Of a stretch of DNA of 64,000 nt, positions 8,677 through 17,389 are shown piece by piece. Position numbers and translations under genes: made by a program. Under the pieces are notes generated by a model. It was given only the letters and a program-made list of their open reading frames with translations, did not search any database and was not told the origin of the DNA. The stretch comes from CAVQMB01 sp963713445 (GTDB taxonomy: Bacteria; Pseudomonadota; Gammaproteobacteria; Competibacterales; Competibacteraceae). The DNA lies in the NCBI GenBank assembly GCA_963713445.1, contig CAVQMB010000031.1, positions 124,001 to 188,000 of the forward strand. Reading direction: 5' to 3'. The first letter of the stretch is position 1; each line of letters begins with the position of its first letter.

Positions 8677-9317
8677 CAAGAGCGCGGTCCAGCAAGCGTG
8701 CCAAGCCCGCCCGCAATCAGCAGGAACACAAGGCCCAGGTGCGCAGTCACGGCCTGCTGGTGACCACGCTGGTACTGATCGGGCTGTTCGCCAGCTTTCT
8801 GGTGTATATCCGTGGGCATGACGGTGGTCACCCGGTGGCCCGGGGCCACCATGCCGCCAGCCGGCCGCAGAGTGCGGCCGCAGCGCACCAGCAGCCCAAG
8901 CCCAAATACGACTTCTATCAGGAGCTGCCCAAGCGGCAGGTCGAGGTGCCAGGCGAGCAGCCGTCGCCCAAAACGGCGGCGGCCAAGCCCGAGTCTGCCG
9001 CAAAGCCGGCCAAGACAACGTCCGCGAAGACTAGCACGTCAGCCGGGAGCGGCGCGGCCCGATCGGCGTCGCAGCAGCCTGCAGGCGACAAAGACTATGC
9101 GCTTCAAGCGGGTGCTTTTAGGCTTTATTCGCAGGCCGACCGGGTCAAAGCGCGGCTGGCGCTGCTTGGCATCGAAGCCCACATCGACGGCGGTGAGAGC
9201 GGCGGCAGTTCGATCTATCGGGTGCGGATCGGGCCGCTGAGCGATAGTGCCGCCGACGCCATGCGCCATCGCCTCAGCGCAAAACACATCACGTCGATCA
9301 AACTCAAGAACGACTGA
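8673..9317 (+). CDS. FtsN-like SPOR-domain cell-division protein
   Basis: Bitopic inner-membrane protein of 214 residues. A basic cytoplasmic start is followed by one membrane span (LLVTTLVLIGLFASFLVYI, about residues 25-44). A low-complexity Ala/Pro/Lys linker with the pattern KYDFYQELPKRQVEVP comes next. A C-terminal SPOR domain (about residues 140-214, DYALQAGAFRLYSQADRVK) binds denuded septal peptidoglycan. The KYDFY-LPKREV type segment and the place right after argS match FtsN-like proteins. It starts at GTG within the argS stop, with GGAGGT as ribosome-binding site. Translational coupling to argS is likely. Confidence 0.85.
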   Translation: MTRARSSKRAKPARNQQEHKAQVRSHGLLVTTLVLIGLFASFLVYIRGHDGGHPVARGHHAASRPQSAAAAHQQPKPKYDFYQELPKRQVEVPGEQPSPKTAAAKPESAAKPAKTTSAKTSTSAGSGAARSASQQPAGDKDYALQAGAFRLYSQADRVKARLALLGIEAHIDGGESGGSSIYRVRIGPLSDSAADAMRHRLSAKHITSIKLKND

Positions 9318-9320
9318 ACG

Positions 9321-10214
9321 TCAGCCGGTCAGTGGTGGTGCTGCTGCCGGCTCCAGCTGCAGTATGATGTCGGCGTCAGGATAGCTCTGACGGAGTGTGC
9401 TCTTGAGCGCCTCGGCGGTATTCCAGGCGATGCCCAGCGGCTGGTTTCCGTCCAGTTCCAGGTGTAGCTGGATCAGTACCGTCTGGCCCGAACGGCGGGT
9501 CCGTAAACCGTGCAGACCGTGTACCGTCGGATGGCTGCGGACGATGGTTTCAATGCGGACCTGGTCAGCGTTGGGCAGTTCGCGGTCGAGCAATAGCTGC
9601 AACGCTTCGTAACCGATCTGGAATGCGCTGTAGAGGATGTAGCCGGCGATCATTAGCGCGAACAGCGGATCGACTCGGTTCCAGCCCAACAGGCTCAGCA
9701 GCAGGGCTGCAACCGTCACCAGATTGCTCAGCACATCAGTCAGATAGTGCAGCGAGTCGGCGCGGATGGCGGTCGAACCGGTGCGCCGGATCACGTAACG
9801 CTGCAGTGCCACCAGAGCCGCCGTGATGACTGTGGCGGCGACCATCACCACGATGCCGGTGCCGATGTCGGTGAGCGGCTGCGGATGGCGCAGCCGGTCG
9901 ATTGCCTGCAGGCTTAGGAACACTGCGGAACCGGCGATGAACGCGGACTGGCCCAGGCCGGCAAGGGGCTCGGCCTTGCCATGGCCAAACCGGTGTTCAT
10001 CATCGGGCGGTTGCAACGAATAGCGCACCGCGATCAGGTTCACCGTCGATGCCGCAGTATCCATCATCGAGTCGGTCAACGATGCCAGCACGCTAACCGA
10101 GCCGGTCAGCAGCCACGCCACCAGCTTGCCGGCTACCAGCAGCAAGGCGGTGGCGACTGAGGCATAGGTGGCCAGCCGCAATAGCCAGATCTTAGATGGC
10201 TTTTGTTCCGGCAT
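9321..10214 (-). CDS. fieF: Cation-efflux pump of the CDF family (YiiP/FieF type)
   Basis: Inner-membrane proton-coupled exporter of Zn2+/Fe2+, 297 residues with six predicted spans and a cytoplasmic C-terminal domain. The transport-site residues of YiiP are present: Asp48 and Asp52 in LTDSMMDT of helix 2, and His156 and Asp160 in ADSLHYLTD of helix 5. HRFGHGKAEPLA is the CDF signature. It is the third gene of the rlmJ-xdhC-fieF cluster and its start lies inside the end of xdhC (23-base overlap), so the genes are co-transcribed. It converges with the SPOR gene, with only three bases between the stops. Confidence 0.93.
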   Translation of the reverse strand: MPEQKPSKIWLLRLATYASVATALLLVAGKLVAWLLTGSVSVLASLTDSMMDTAASTVNLIAVRYSLQPPDDEHRFGHGKAEPLAGLGQSAFIAGSAVFLSLQAIDRLRHPQPLTDIGTGIVVMVAATVITAALVALQRYVIRRTGSTAIRADSLHYLTDVLSNLVTVAALLLSLLGWNRVDPLFALMIAGYILYSAFQIGYEALQLLLDRELPNADQVRIETIVRSHPTVHGLHGLRTRRSGQTVLIQLHLELDGNQPLGIAWNTAEALKSTLRQSYPDADIILQLEPAAAPPLTG

Positions 10215-10971
10215 CGTGGAATTCCAGTAGTTCGGCCGCGATGGCGATAGCGATGGCTGCCGGCTCGCGGGAATGAATGGTGCCCAGCCCCATCGGACAC
10301 TGCAGCCGTTCCCAGTCGGCAGGGATGAAACCCCGCTTGCGCAGGTACGCTTCGCACTGCTGGCGCTTGTGGCGCGAACCGATCATTCCCAGGTAACGGT
10401 AATCGCCGCGCCGCAGTATGGCGGCGCAGAGTTCGAAGTCCTGCTGGTGACTCGGGCTCATCAGCAGATAGTCGCTGCCCTGCGGTACCTGCGGGATGGC
10501 ACGGGCCGGGTCGCTGGTGAGCAGTGTACGGATATTTCCGGGCGGCTGCGTTGGCAGCAGCTCCGGGCGCTGGTCCAACCAGGTGATCCGGCACGGCAGC
10601 GGCGCCAGCACATGCGCTAAAGCCTGGCCGACGTGGCCGGCCCCACACAGCACGATCGACCAGGTCGCCGGGCGGAACGGCTCGAACAATACCCGGGCGT
10701 GGTCGCCGCAGTGTGCGTCTTGCGGATCCGGCTGGAACTCGATGACCGTCAGCGGGGCGGCACCGGCCAGCAGTGTGCGGGCCTGCTGCGTGGCCCAGTG
10801 TTCCAGGCCACCGCCACCGATGGTGCCGGCACTGCCCTCGGCGGTGACGGTCATCTTTACTCCGGCAGCGCGGGGGCCGGCCCCTGCCAGCAGCGTTACC
10901 AGCACGCACGGCTGCTGGTCCTGCCGGCAGCGGTGCAGTGTCTCCAGCCAGTCCTGGTGCCGGTCGCTCAT
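10192..10971 (-). CDS. xdhC: XdhC-family molybdenum-cofactor chaperone
   Basis: Cytoplasmic protein of 259 residues. XdhC inserts sulfurated molybdopterin into xanthine dehydrogenase. The N-terminal XdhC/CoxI domain reads VLVTLLAGAGPRAAGVKM and GTIGGGGLEHW. The C-terminal Rossmann domain begins IVLCGAGHVGQALAHVLA and ends with CPMGLGTIHSREPAAIAIAI. No xdhA/xdhB genes lie in the window; the gene sits instead between rlmJ and fieF with tight overlaps (ATGA with rlmJ). It therefore serves a molybdoenzyme encoded elsewhere, or has been recruited for another role. No frameshift is seen. Confidence 0.9.
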   Translation of the reverse strand: MSDRHQDWLETLHRCRQDQQPCVLVTLLAGAGPRAAGVKMTVTAEGSAGTIGGGGLEHWATQQARTLLAGAAPLTVIEFQPDPQDAHCGDHARVLFEPFRPATWSIVLCGAGHVGQALAHVLAPLPCRITWLDQRPELLPTQPPGNIRTLLTSDPARAIPQVPQGSDYLLMSPSHQQDFELCAAILRRGDYRYLGMIGSRHKRQQCEAYLRKRGFIPADWERLQCPMGLGTIHSREPAAIAIAIAAELLEFHDAGTKAI

Positions 10972-11807
10972 TCCGGTATCAGCCAGTCGGTCGTGACCCG
11001 GACTGCCCCCTGGTCCAGCAGCCGCGCGAGTTCCATGGTCAGTGCCGGCAGTTGTTCAGCCAGGGGCCAGGGCGGGTTGATCAGTAACATACCGGAACCG
11101 TACAGACCGGGCTCACGCTCCGCCGGGCGCACCTGCAGTTCGCTCCGCAGCACCCCGCGCAGTCCGGACTGGCGCAGCCGGCGCAGTAGTGGGTGATGGC
11201 GTCCGGCCGGCAATAGCGGATACCACAGCAGGAACCGGCCCTGGCGCCAGCGCTGCCAGCTGGTGATCAGTGCATCGGCCGCCCGGCGATAGTCGGTTTT
11301 GACCTCATAGCTGGGGTCGATCAGCACCAGGCCGCGCTTTTCACGCGGCGGTAACAGTGCGCCCAGCGCTTCCCAGCCGTCGCGATCATGGATGCCGATT
11401 TGGCGATGGCTGCCCATGGCTTCACGTAGCGCGGCGATTTCCTGAGGATGCCGCTCACATAGCGCCAGCCGGTCCTGCGGGCGTAACAAGGCACGCGCCA
11501 GCAACGGGGAACCGGGATAGTAGCGCAATTCACCGGTAGGATTGAACTGTTGCACCACGGACAGATAATCGGCCAGCGCCGGGGTGAGCGCCGCTGCCGT
11601 CCACAGGCGGCCGATGCCGGCGCGAAACTCGCTGGTCTGGGTCGCGCTTGACGGGGCCAGGTAATAGTGGCCGCGGCCTGCATGGGTATCCAGCAGCAGC
11701 ACCGGGCCGGGTTTGCGTAGTAGTGCCGTCAGCGCCTGGTGCAGCATTATATGCTTGTGGACATCGGCGAAGTTACCGGCGTGATAGGTGTGCTGGTAGC
11801 TCAGCAT
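10968..11807 (-). CDS. rlmJ: 23S rRNA (adenine-2030-N6)-methyltransferase
   Basis: S-adenosylmethionine-dependent rRNA methyltransferase. The start at 11807 gives the family N-terminus MLSYQHTYHAGNFADVHKH; a longer frame to 11978 adds 57 unlike residues and has no ribosome-binding site. VLLLDTHAGRGHYYL is the SAM-binding loop. The catalytic motif, usually D/N-P-P-Y, appears as IDPSYE, a Pro-to-Ser change in the second proline. The length of 279 residues matches the Escherichia coli enzyme. It overlaps xdhC by ATGA and heads the rlmJ-xdhC-fieF operon. Confidence 0.92.
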   Translation of the reverse strand: MLSYQHTYHAGNFADVHKHIMLHQALTALLRKPGPVLLLDTHAGRGHYYLAPSSATQTSEFRAGIGRLWTAAALTPALADYLSVVQQFNPTGELRYYPGSPLLARALLRPQDRLALCERHPQEIAALREAMGSHRQIGIHDRDGWEALGALLPPREKRGLVLIDPSYEVKTDYRRAADALITSWQRWRQGRFLLWYPLLPAGRHHPLLRRLRQSGLRGVLRSELQVRPAEREPGLYGSGMLLINPPWPLAEQLPALTMELARLLDQGAVRVTTDWLIPE

Positions 11808-12181
11808 GAATAGCTGCCATCGAATGACGGTTGGTCGGCGACTGGCGAATAATGACCGGTGTCGCCCGGGACCTTCATAGGCATGACGGTTGTCTATGAA
11901 CCCTGAAAGTGGCTGCGTCAGCGGCGTTTGCACCATGGCTGTGGCGGCCCGATTGCTGCAATGCAGCGCAGCAGGCAACGCTAGCGTATCATAACCGGGC
12001 CGGGCGCGCCGGCCCGGGTGACATGGCTGTCGTACCAGTTCTGACAGAACGCGGGATTTAGTGGCGTGCCGGCCGCTGTGCCCAGGGTCCGCGGTCGTCG
12101 TGTCCAGCGCGGCTGTTGTGCCGGGGCGGACTCATCGGTTGCCCCGGTGACCTTCACCATATTCATCGCAGGAGTGATTTC
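11808..12181. other. Divergent intergenic region between rlmJ and gltA
   Basis: About 370 bases with no convincing gene; the frames present are short and unlike any family. It must hold the divergent promoters of rlmJ and gltA. A CAGGAG ribosome-binding site precedes the gltA GTG start. I see no hairpin or riboswitch consensus. Confidence 0.5.
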
Positions 12182-13480
12182 CGTGTCTGACAACGCTACC
12201 CTCCATTACAACGATCAGGCCATCGAACTGCCCTTTGTCGTCGGCACTGAACAAGAGCGCGCGGTCGATATCCGCCAGCTGCGTGCCGAAACCGGACTGA
12301 TCACGCTGGACAAAGGCTATGCCAACACCGGCTCCTGTCAAAGTGAGATTACCTTCATCGATGGCGAACGCGGTGTCCTACGCTATCGCGGCTATCCGAT
12401 CGAACAACTGGCCGAGCATGGCACCTTCGTCGAAACCGCCTATCTGCTGATCTTTGGCGAACTGCCGACCGAGGATCAACTGCGCGAATTCCGCCGGTTA
12501 CTCAATCATCACCAGTTCATGCACGAGGATATGCTCAAGCACTTCGATGGTTTTCCGCTGCGGGCGCCGCCGATGGCTATCCTGTCGGCCATGATCAATG
12601 CCGCCGGCTGCTTTGAACCGGCTCTGCGCGAACCCGAGGACGATGACCGTTTCATGGAAGCGGCCGCGCGTCTGATGAGCAAGATACGCACTATTGCGGC
12701 GGCCAGTTACCGCAAGTCGATCGGCAAACCGATCAGCTATCCGCGCTCGGATCTGCGTTACACCGCGAACTTCCTGCACATGATATTTTCCCTGCCGTAC
12801 AACGTGTACGAACCGGAACCGGAAATCGTGCGAGGCGCTGGATACCCTGCTGATACTGCATGCCGATCATGAGCAGAACTGCTTCGACCTCCACCGTGCG
12901 CATGGTCGGCTCAAGCCGGGCCAACCTCTACGCGTCCGTGGCGGCCGGCGTCTGCGCCCTGTGGGGACCGCTGCACGGCGGCGCCAACGTGGCCGTGATC
13001 GAGATGCTGGGGCAACTCGCATCGCAGCGGCGAATCGCTGAGAATCGTTTGTGGCCAAGGTCAAGGACAAGGATTCCGAGGTGCGCCTGATGGGTTTCGG
13101 CCACCGCGTCTACAAGAACTTCGATCCGCGCGCCAGGATCATCAAGCAGGCCTGCGACAGCGTGCTGGCCAAGCTCGGGATCAATGACCCGCTGCTCGAA
13201 CTCGGCCATGCGAACTGGAAGAGGTCGCCCTCAAGGACGACTACTTCGTCGAGCGCAAGCTCTACCCGAACGTCGACTTCTACAGCGGCATCATCATGCC
13301 GCGCGCATGGGCATTCCGGCGAAGATGTTCACGGTGATGTTCGCCATCGGCCGGTTGCCGGGCTGGATCGCCCACTGGCGTGAACAGCGCACCACGCCGG
13401 GTGGCCGGATCGACCGGCCACGCCAGGTCTATACCGGTTACACCCAGCGCGACTACGTGCCGGTTGACCAGCGCAGCTGA
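12182..13480 (+). CDS. gltA: Citrate synthase, interrupted by several single-base indels
   Basis: Condenses oxaloacetate and acetyl-CoA to citrate (TCA cycle). The type-II N-terminus follows a GTG start at 12182 behind CAGGAG: SDNATLHYN, then GLITLDKGYANTGSC and ERGVLRYRGYPIEQLAEH. The catalytic regions are all present but in different frames: LDTLLILHADHEQN, GVCALWGPLHGGAN, LMGFGHRVYKNFDPRA, then KLYPNVDFYSG and MGIPAKMFTVMFAIGRLPGW. Frame changes fall near 12832, 12890, 13040, 13215 and 13300. The total span fits a normal enzyme of about 430 residues, and a TCA enzyme is unlikely to be dead. Consensus sequence errors are the best explanation. Confidence 0.9.
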
Positions 13481-13544
13481 GCCGATACCCTGGGGCAACA
13501 GCCGGGTGATCGGAGCAATGTCCCGGCCGTGCTCGTCGCCGGCG

Positions 13545-14493
13545 TCAGTGAGGTAGTTCCACCGCGTATTGCGCCAGTGGTGGCACCTGCTTGACCACGC
13601 CACGTCGCTTGAGAAAGTCGGCGAAGTGTTGGTAACGCGCCCGGTCGAGTGCGGCGGGGCGCAGGGCGAAGCGCCGCAGGGTGTCGTGCCAGGCGCGCCG
13701 GTTGAGCTTGTCGTCGAGATTCGGGATGAGCCTTGATGAACAGCTTCCAGCTGTCCTTCGGGTGGTTGACCAGATACAGCACGGCGCGATCCAGCGCATC
13801 GAGGAAGCGGCTCAGCCGGGGGTCGTGCAGGTGGTTGCGGTTGGCGACCAGGATCAGCTCGTCGTAGGGCGGCACGCCTTCGTTCCTCCGGGTAGAACAC
13901 CCGGGCCGGGGTGTTGTTCGATTTCAGCTGGTTGACTTCGAAGTTGCGGAAGGCGCCGATCACGGCGTCGACCTGGCCGGAGACCAGCGCCGGGGCGAGC
14001 GCGAAGTTGACGTTGACCAGCTTGCACGTCATTGAGCTTGAGGCCGTGCTTGGCCAGCATCGTGGCGAGCAGCGTGTCCTCGAAGCCGCCGACCGAGTAG
14101 CCGATCTTGCGGCCTTTGAGGTCGGCGATCGAGTGGATCGGTCCGGCCGCCTAGCACCATCAGGCAGTTCAGCGGGGTCGCGATCAGCGTGCGCGATGCG
14201 TACCAGCGGCAGGCCGTGGTCGACCTGCATGTGCAGCTGCGGCTGGTAGGTGACGGCGATGTCGGCCTTGCCGGCGGCGACCATCTTGGGCGGATCGTTG
14301 GGATCGGCGGGCGCCATCAGTCGACCTCGAGCCCCGCGTCCTTGAAGTAGCCCTTTTGCTGGGCGACGAACAGGGGCGCATGGTCGGGATTGACGAACCA
14401 GTCGAGCATCACGGTGAGCTTCTCGGCCGCCGCTGCGGGCGCGGCAGGCCAGCGAGCAGAGCACGGCGACAGCGACGCAAGACGCATTTTCAT
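13545..14493 (-). CDS. Thiamine-precursor ABC transporter, NMT1/THI5-like binding protein, frameshifted
   Basis: Periplasmic substrate-binding protein of the ThiY (SsuA/THI5) type, thought to capture formylaminopyrimidine or a similar HMP precursor. The N-terminus has a short signal peptide ending in AAPAAAAEK, then LTVMLDWFVNPDHAPLFVAQ and KGYFKDAGLEV, the diagnostic THI5-like start. Further on, MVAAGKADIAVTYQPQLHM and NFALAPALVSGQVDAVIGAF are clear. Several frame changes (near 14325, 14190, 14150, 14035 and 13875) break the reading frame, in the same error-dense stretch as gltA. It is the last gene of the TPP-riboswitch operon, which supports the vitamin B1 role. Confidence 0.8.
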
Positions 14494-14541
14494 CGGACGA
14501 CTCCTTCAAGTTCGGGACAGGGGTTCGGGCTGCCAGCGGCA

Positions 14542-15261
14542 TCAGTGCGCCGCAGGCCGCGATCGACCGCGAAATAGAGCGCGCAGCGCCATGACCGCCA
14601 GCACGAACAGGGCCGCGAACATCAGGTCGATCTGCATGCGCGCGTTGGCGTGCAGCATCAGGTAGCCGAGCCCGGCGCTGGAGCCGACCCATTCGCCGAC
14701 CACCGCGCCGATCGGGCGCGACCGCGGCGGCGACGCGCAGGCCCGAGCCGAGCGCCGGCAGCGCCGCGGGCAGCGCGGATCCGCCACAGCACGGCGCGGC
14801 GTCGGGCGTTCATGGTCCGGGCGCAGGTCGAGCCAGCCCGGCATCGGTCCGGCGCAGGCCGTCGTAGAACGCCGCCGTGACCGGGAAATAGATGATCAGC
14901 ACCGCCATCGCGACCTTGGAGCTGATGCCGTAGCCGAGCCACAGCATCAGGATCGGTGCCAGCGCGAACACCGGCATGGCCTGGCTGACCACCAGCACCG
15001 GCAGCAGCCAGCGCCGCAGCGGCGGCTGAAGCGCAGCAACACGAGTGCGCTGCCCAGGCCGCCGACAGCGCGCCAGCACAAAGCCCAGCACGATCTCGGT
15101 CGCGGTAATGCCCGCCGTGGTGCAGCAGCAGCGGCGCCTGCTCCCAGCACGCCAGCAGCACCCGCGCCGGCGCCGGCAGAATGAAAGGCGGGTACGCCGG
15201 TCAGCCAGACCACCGCCTGCCAGAGCAGCAGCAGGCCAACAAGGGTGATCAGTCCGCGCAC
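14542..15261 (-). CDS. Thiamine-precursor ABC transporter permease (ThiX type), frameshifted
   Basis: Inner-membrane permease of the SsuC/TauC-like binding-protein-dependent family. The start is taken at the GTG at 15261, giving RGLITLVGLLLLWQAVVWLT, which overlaps the end of the ATPase gene. Later segments in changed frames include LPVLVVSQAMPVFALAPILM, LWLGYGISSKVAMAVLIIYF and VGEWVGSSAGLGYLML, the EAA-like loop and last spans of the family. Frame changes occur near 15190, 15090, 14830 and 14740. It lies between the ATPase and the binding-protein gene in the riboswitch operon. Confidence 0.8.
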
Positions 15262-15999
15262 GGGGTATTCTCTGCGGCGAGCTGGCGTAGTAACTCGCCG
15301 TGCAGCGCGGCCAGTTCGGTCTGCCCGGGCGGGCGCGGCGGCGGCCCGGCCGGGCGCAGCGGTGCCCCGAGTCGGGCCGGCTGGCCGGCTCAAGACGTAC
15401 AAGCTGTCGCCCAGACGTAGTGCCTCCAGCGGATCGTGGGTGACCAGCAATACCGTGCGCCCGCGCAGCAGCCGTGCAGCCAGCGACTGCAGCCGGTAGC
15501 GGGTGATCGCATCGAGACTGGCGAACGGCTCGTCCAGCAGCACCAGTGGCTGGTCCTCCATCAGCGTCCGGGCCAGTGCCACCCGCTGGCGCTGGCCGCC
15601 GGACAGTGAGGCCGGCAGGCGCTGGTGCTAGCCGGCCAGCCCGACCTGGTCCAGCAACGTGCTGACGCGGCCGGTATCGGTCGGCTCACCGCGCAGGCGC
15701 GGGCCCAGGGCGACATTGCCGGCGACCGTCAGCCAGGGCAGCAGCAGATCCTGCTGCGCCATGAAGGCCAGCCGGCCGGCCAGCGGCCGGCCGTCGCCGG
15801 TTTGGATGTGACCGGTGGCGATATCAGCCGGCAACAATCCGGCCAGATACTTGAGCAGGCTGGATTTGCCGACGCCGCTGGGACCGAGCAGGCAGGTCCA
15901 GCCCGGGGTGAGATCCAGTCCAAGCCCGCTGAACAGGGTCGTGCCGTCGAAGTGCAGGCTGACCTCGCGCAGCCGGATGGTGAGCGACGCCTGGCTCAC
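15249..15999 (-). CDS. Thiamine-precursor ABC transporter ATPase (ThiZ type) with in-frame TAG and a frameshift
   Basis: Cytoplasmic ATP-hydrolysing subunit. Walker A is LLGPSGVGKSSLL, the signature is SLSGGQRQRVALAR, Walker B is LVLLDEPFASLD and the H-loop is LLVTHDP. The most probable start is the GTG at 15999 (SQASLTIRLREVSLHF), a few bases after the thiD stop; GTG at 16008 is also possible. An in-frame TAG lies at 15628-15630 between GLAG and HQRLPAS, with reading continuing in the same frame. A further indel near 15385 is needed to reach the natural end LLRQLAAENTPCAD. Either the subunit is truly broken or the region is poorly sequenced. Confidence 0.82.
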
Positions 16000-16024
16000 C
16001 GGCGCCACGTGCGGCTCGTGTGCG

Positions 16025-16834
16025 TCAATCCGCCGGCCACCAGGCAGCGAAGTGATGGACCGGGCCGTGCCCGTGACCGACGCCGAGGCGGTCGGCTGCG
16101 GCCAGGGCATCGTTGAGGTAGTCCTTGGCGCCGCTGACTGCATCGCGCAGATCATGGCCGCGGGCGAGCAGGGCGGCGATCGCCGACGACAGGGTGCAGC
16201 CGGTGCCATGGGTGTTGCGGGTCGCTACCCGCGGGGCACGAAGATACAGCGGCTGGCCGCCGTCGAACAGGATGTCGATGCTGTCGGCGCCTTCCAGATG
16301 CCCTCCCTTGATCAGTACCGCCTGCGGTCCCAGTGCCAGCAAGCGTTCCGCGGCCTCCAGCATAGACGGTTCGTCGGTCGGTGCCGGGCCACCAAGCAAT
16401 ACCCCGGCCTCCGGCAGATTGGGCGTGATCAGCGTCGCCCGCGGCAGCAGTTCACTGATGACCGCGGCTACGGCCTCCGGGGCCAGGAGCTGGGCACCGC
16501 TCTTGGCGATCATGACCGGGTCCAGAACCACCGGTTGTAGCGCATGGCGATCGAGCCCGGCGGCCACCGCGGCGATGACTTCCGGGCGGCTCAGCATGCC
16601 GATCTTGACCGCATCGACCCGCAGGTCATCGCACACGGCATCGATCTGCTGGCCGATGAACTCGGCTGGGACATCGAAAATGCCGGTAACTGTCCGGGTG
16701 TTCTGAGCGGTCAGCGCGGTGATCACTGACGCTCCGTAGACCCCGAGTGCCGAGAAGGTCTTCAGGTCAGCCTGGATGCCCGCGCCGCCGCTGCTGTCGG
16801 AGCCGGCAATCGTCAGGGCTATGGGTACCGTCAT
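16025..16834 (-). CDS. thiD: Hydroxymethylpyrimidine/phosphomethylpyrimidine kinase
   Basis: Bifunctional kinase that phosphorylates HMP and then HMP-P for thiamine synthesis. It has 269 residues and no frameshift. The N-terminus ALTIAGSDSSGGAGIQADLK binds HMP, VKIGML is conserved, and NTHGTGCTLSSAIAALLARG near the end is the ATP/anion-hole motif of the ribokinase-like fold. A GAGGAG ribosome-binding site precedes the ATG at 16834. It is the first gene after the TPP riboswitch and is followed closely by the ABC transporter genes, so uptake and phosphorylation of the pyrimidine are coupled and shut off by thiamine diphosphate. Confidence 0.95.
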   Translation of the reverse strand: MTVPIALTIAGSDSSGGAGIQADLKTFSALGVYGASVITALTAQNTRTVTGIFDVPAEFIGQQIDAVCDDLRVDAVKIGMLSRPEVIAAVAAGLDRHALQPVVLDPVMIAKSGAQLLAPEAVAAVISELLPRATLITPNLPEAGVLLGGPAPTDEPSMLEAAERLLALGPQAVLIKGGHLEGADSIDILFDGGQPLYLRAPRVATRNTHGTGCTLSSAIAALLARGHDLRDAVSGAKDYLNDALAAADRLGVGHGHGPVHHFAAWWPAD

Positions 16835-17036
16835 GGGAGGCTCCTCTCGGCCGAGCCGCGACTAAAGTGCGCAGCCAGCACGTTCGCCGGCGGCGGCCCC
16901 GGGCGATCGAACCGTGCCGCGCGGTAACTGTTTGAATTCCGGAATGGTAACGCGTTACCCATCGCTTACGCTCCAGCCGGTGGCGGGCGGTGATGGGCCT
17001 GGTGCAGCAAGGTGCGGTATAGCAGGCCACATCCCG

Positions 17037-17117
17037 ATTCCCTACGCCGGCATTACCCGGATCAGGTTCAACGGGACCGCGCATCGGATGCGCATCTCAG
17101 CCCGCGGGCGCCCCGTC
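17037..17117 (-). promoter_or_regulatory. TPP riboswitch (THI element) of the thiD-ABC operon
   Basis: On the minus strand the thi-box cores are all present in order: GGGGCGCCC, then GGGCTGAGAT, a variable hairpin (GCGCATCCGATGCGC), then CCGTTGAACCTGATC and CGGGTAATGCCGGCGTAGGGA split over the 3' helix. This is a complete TPP-binding aptamer about 200 bases ahead of thiD. Binding of thiamine diphosphate is expected to reduce expression of thiD and the transporter. I did not resolve an expression-platform terminator. Confidence 0.95.
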
Positions 17118-17169
17118 AAGATGACATGCTCACTTTACGGCAGGGCTATGGGAAGCACAACCGGTTGAG
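17107..17169. repeat. Left copy of a 63-base duplicated segment (thi-box edge)
   Basis: This stretch begins inside the 5' edge of the TPP riboswitch and runs to CCGGTTGAG. An equally long stretch at 25024-25086 matches it at about 49 of 63 positions by hand alignment, with identical ends (GGCGCCCCGTCAA and AACCGGTTGAG). Both lie upstream of an IPTL-CTERM gene, so this is the left edge of the duplicated block. Confidence 0.8.
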
Positions 17170-17389
17170 CCGGGCAGCGCGCGTAAAGCTATCAAACGGT
17201 AAGCGGGGGTTCTTGACTCGATAAAGGAGGGACTGTTACGGTGCGAAAAACAATAATAATCGCGATGTATTGCTATTCAATTAGATATATATAATGTCGC
17301 CTTTTTGACGCTAAAAATGACCCGTCAGGCTGGCGGGCAGACTCAGCAAAACCCGCCCTTCTCGACCACCCGCGGAGCCAGAACTGATC
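17170..17389 (+). promoter_or_regulatory. AT-rich leader and probable promoter of the first IPTL-CTERM gene
   Basis: The region between the riboswitch and the gene turns AT-rich. TATAAT lies around 17288-17294 inside an ATTAGATATATATAATG run and is the best -10 candidate; the upstream TTGCTA is spaced a little short for a good -35. About 95 bases of leader follow. No ribosome-binding site close to consensus precedes the ATG at 17390. Confidence 0.35.

Noticed and set aside
12066..12872. Longer gltA start at 12066
   Set aside because: The extra residues are unlike citrate synthases; the GTG at 12182 has a good ribosome-binding site and the family N-terminus.
13280..14692. 470-codon minus-strand frame joining pieces of the thi transporter and the gltA antisense strand
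   Set aside because: It arises from the frameshifts in this zone; only its middle parts match the THI5-like protein, and the rest is noise.
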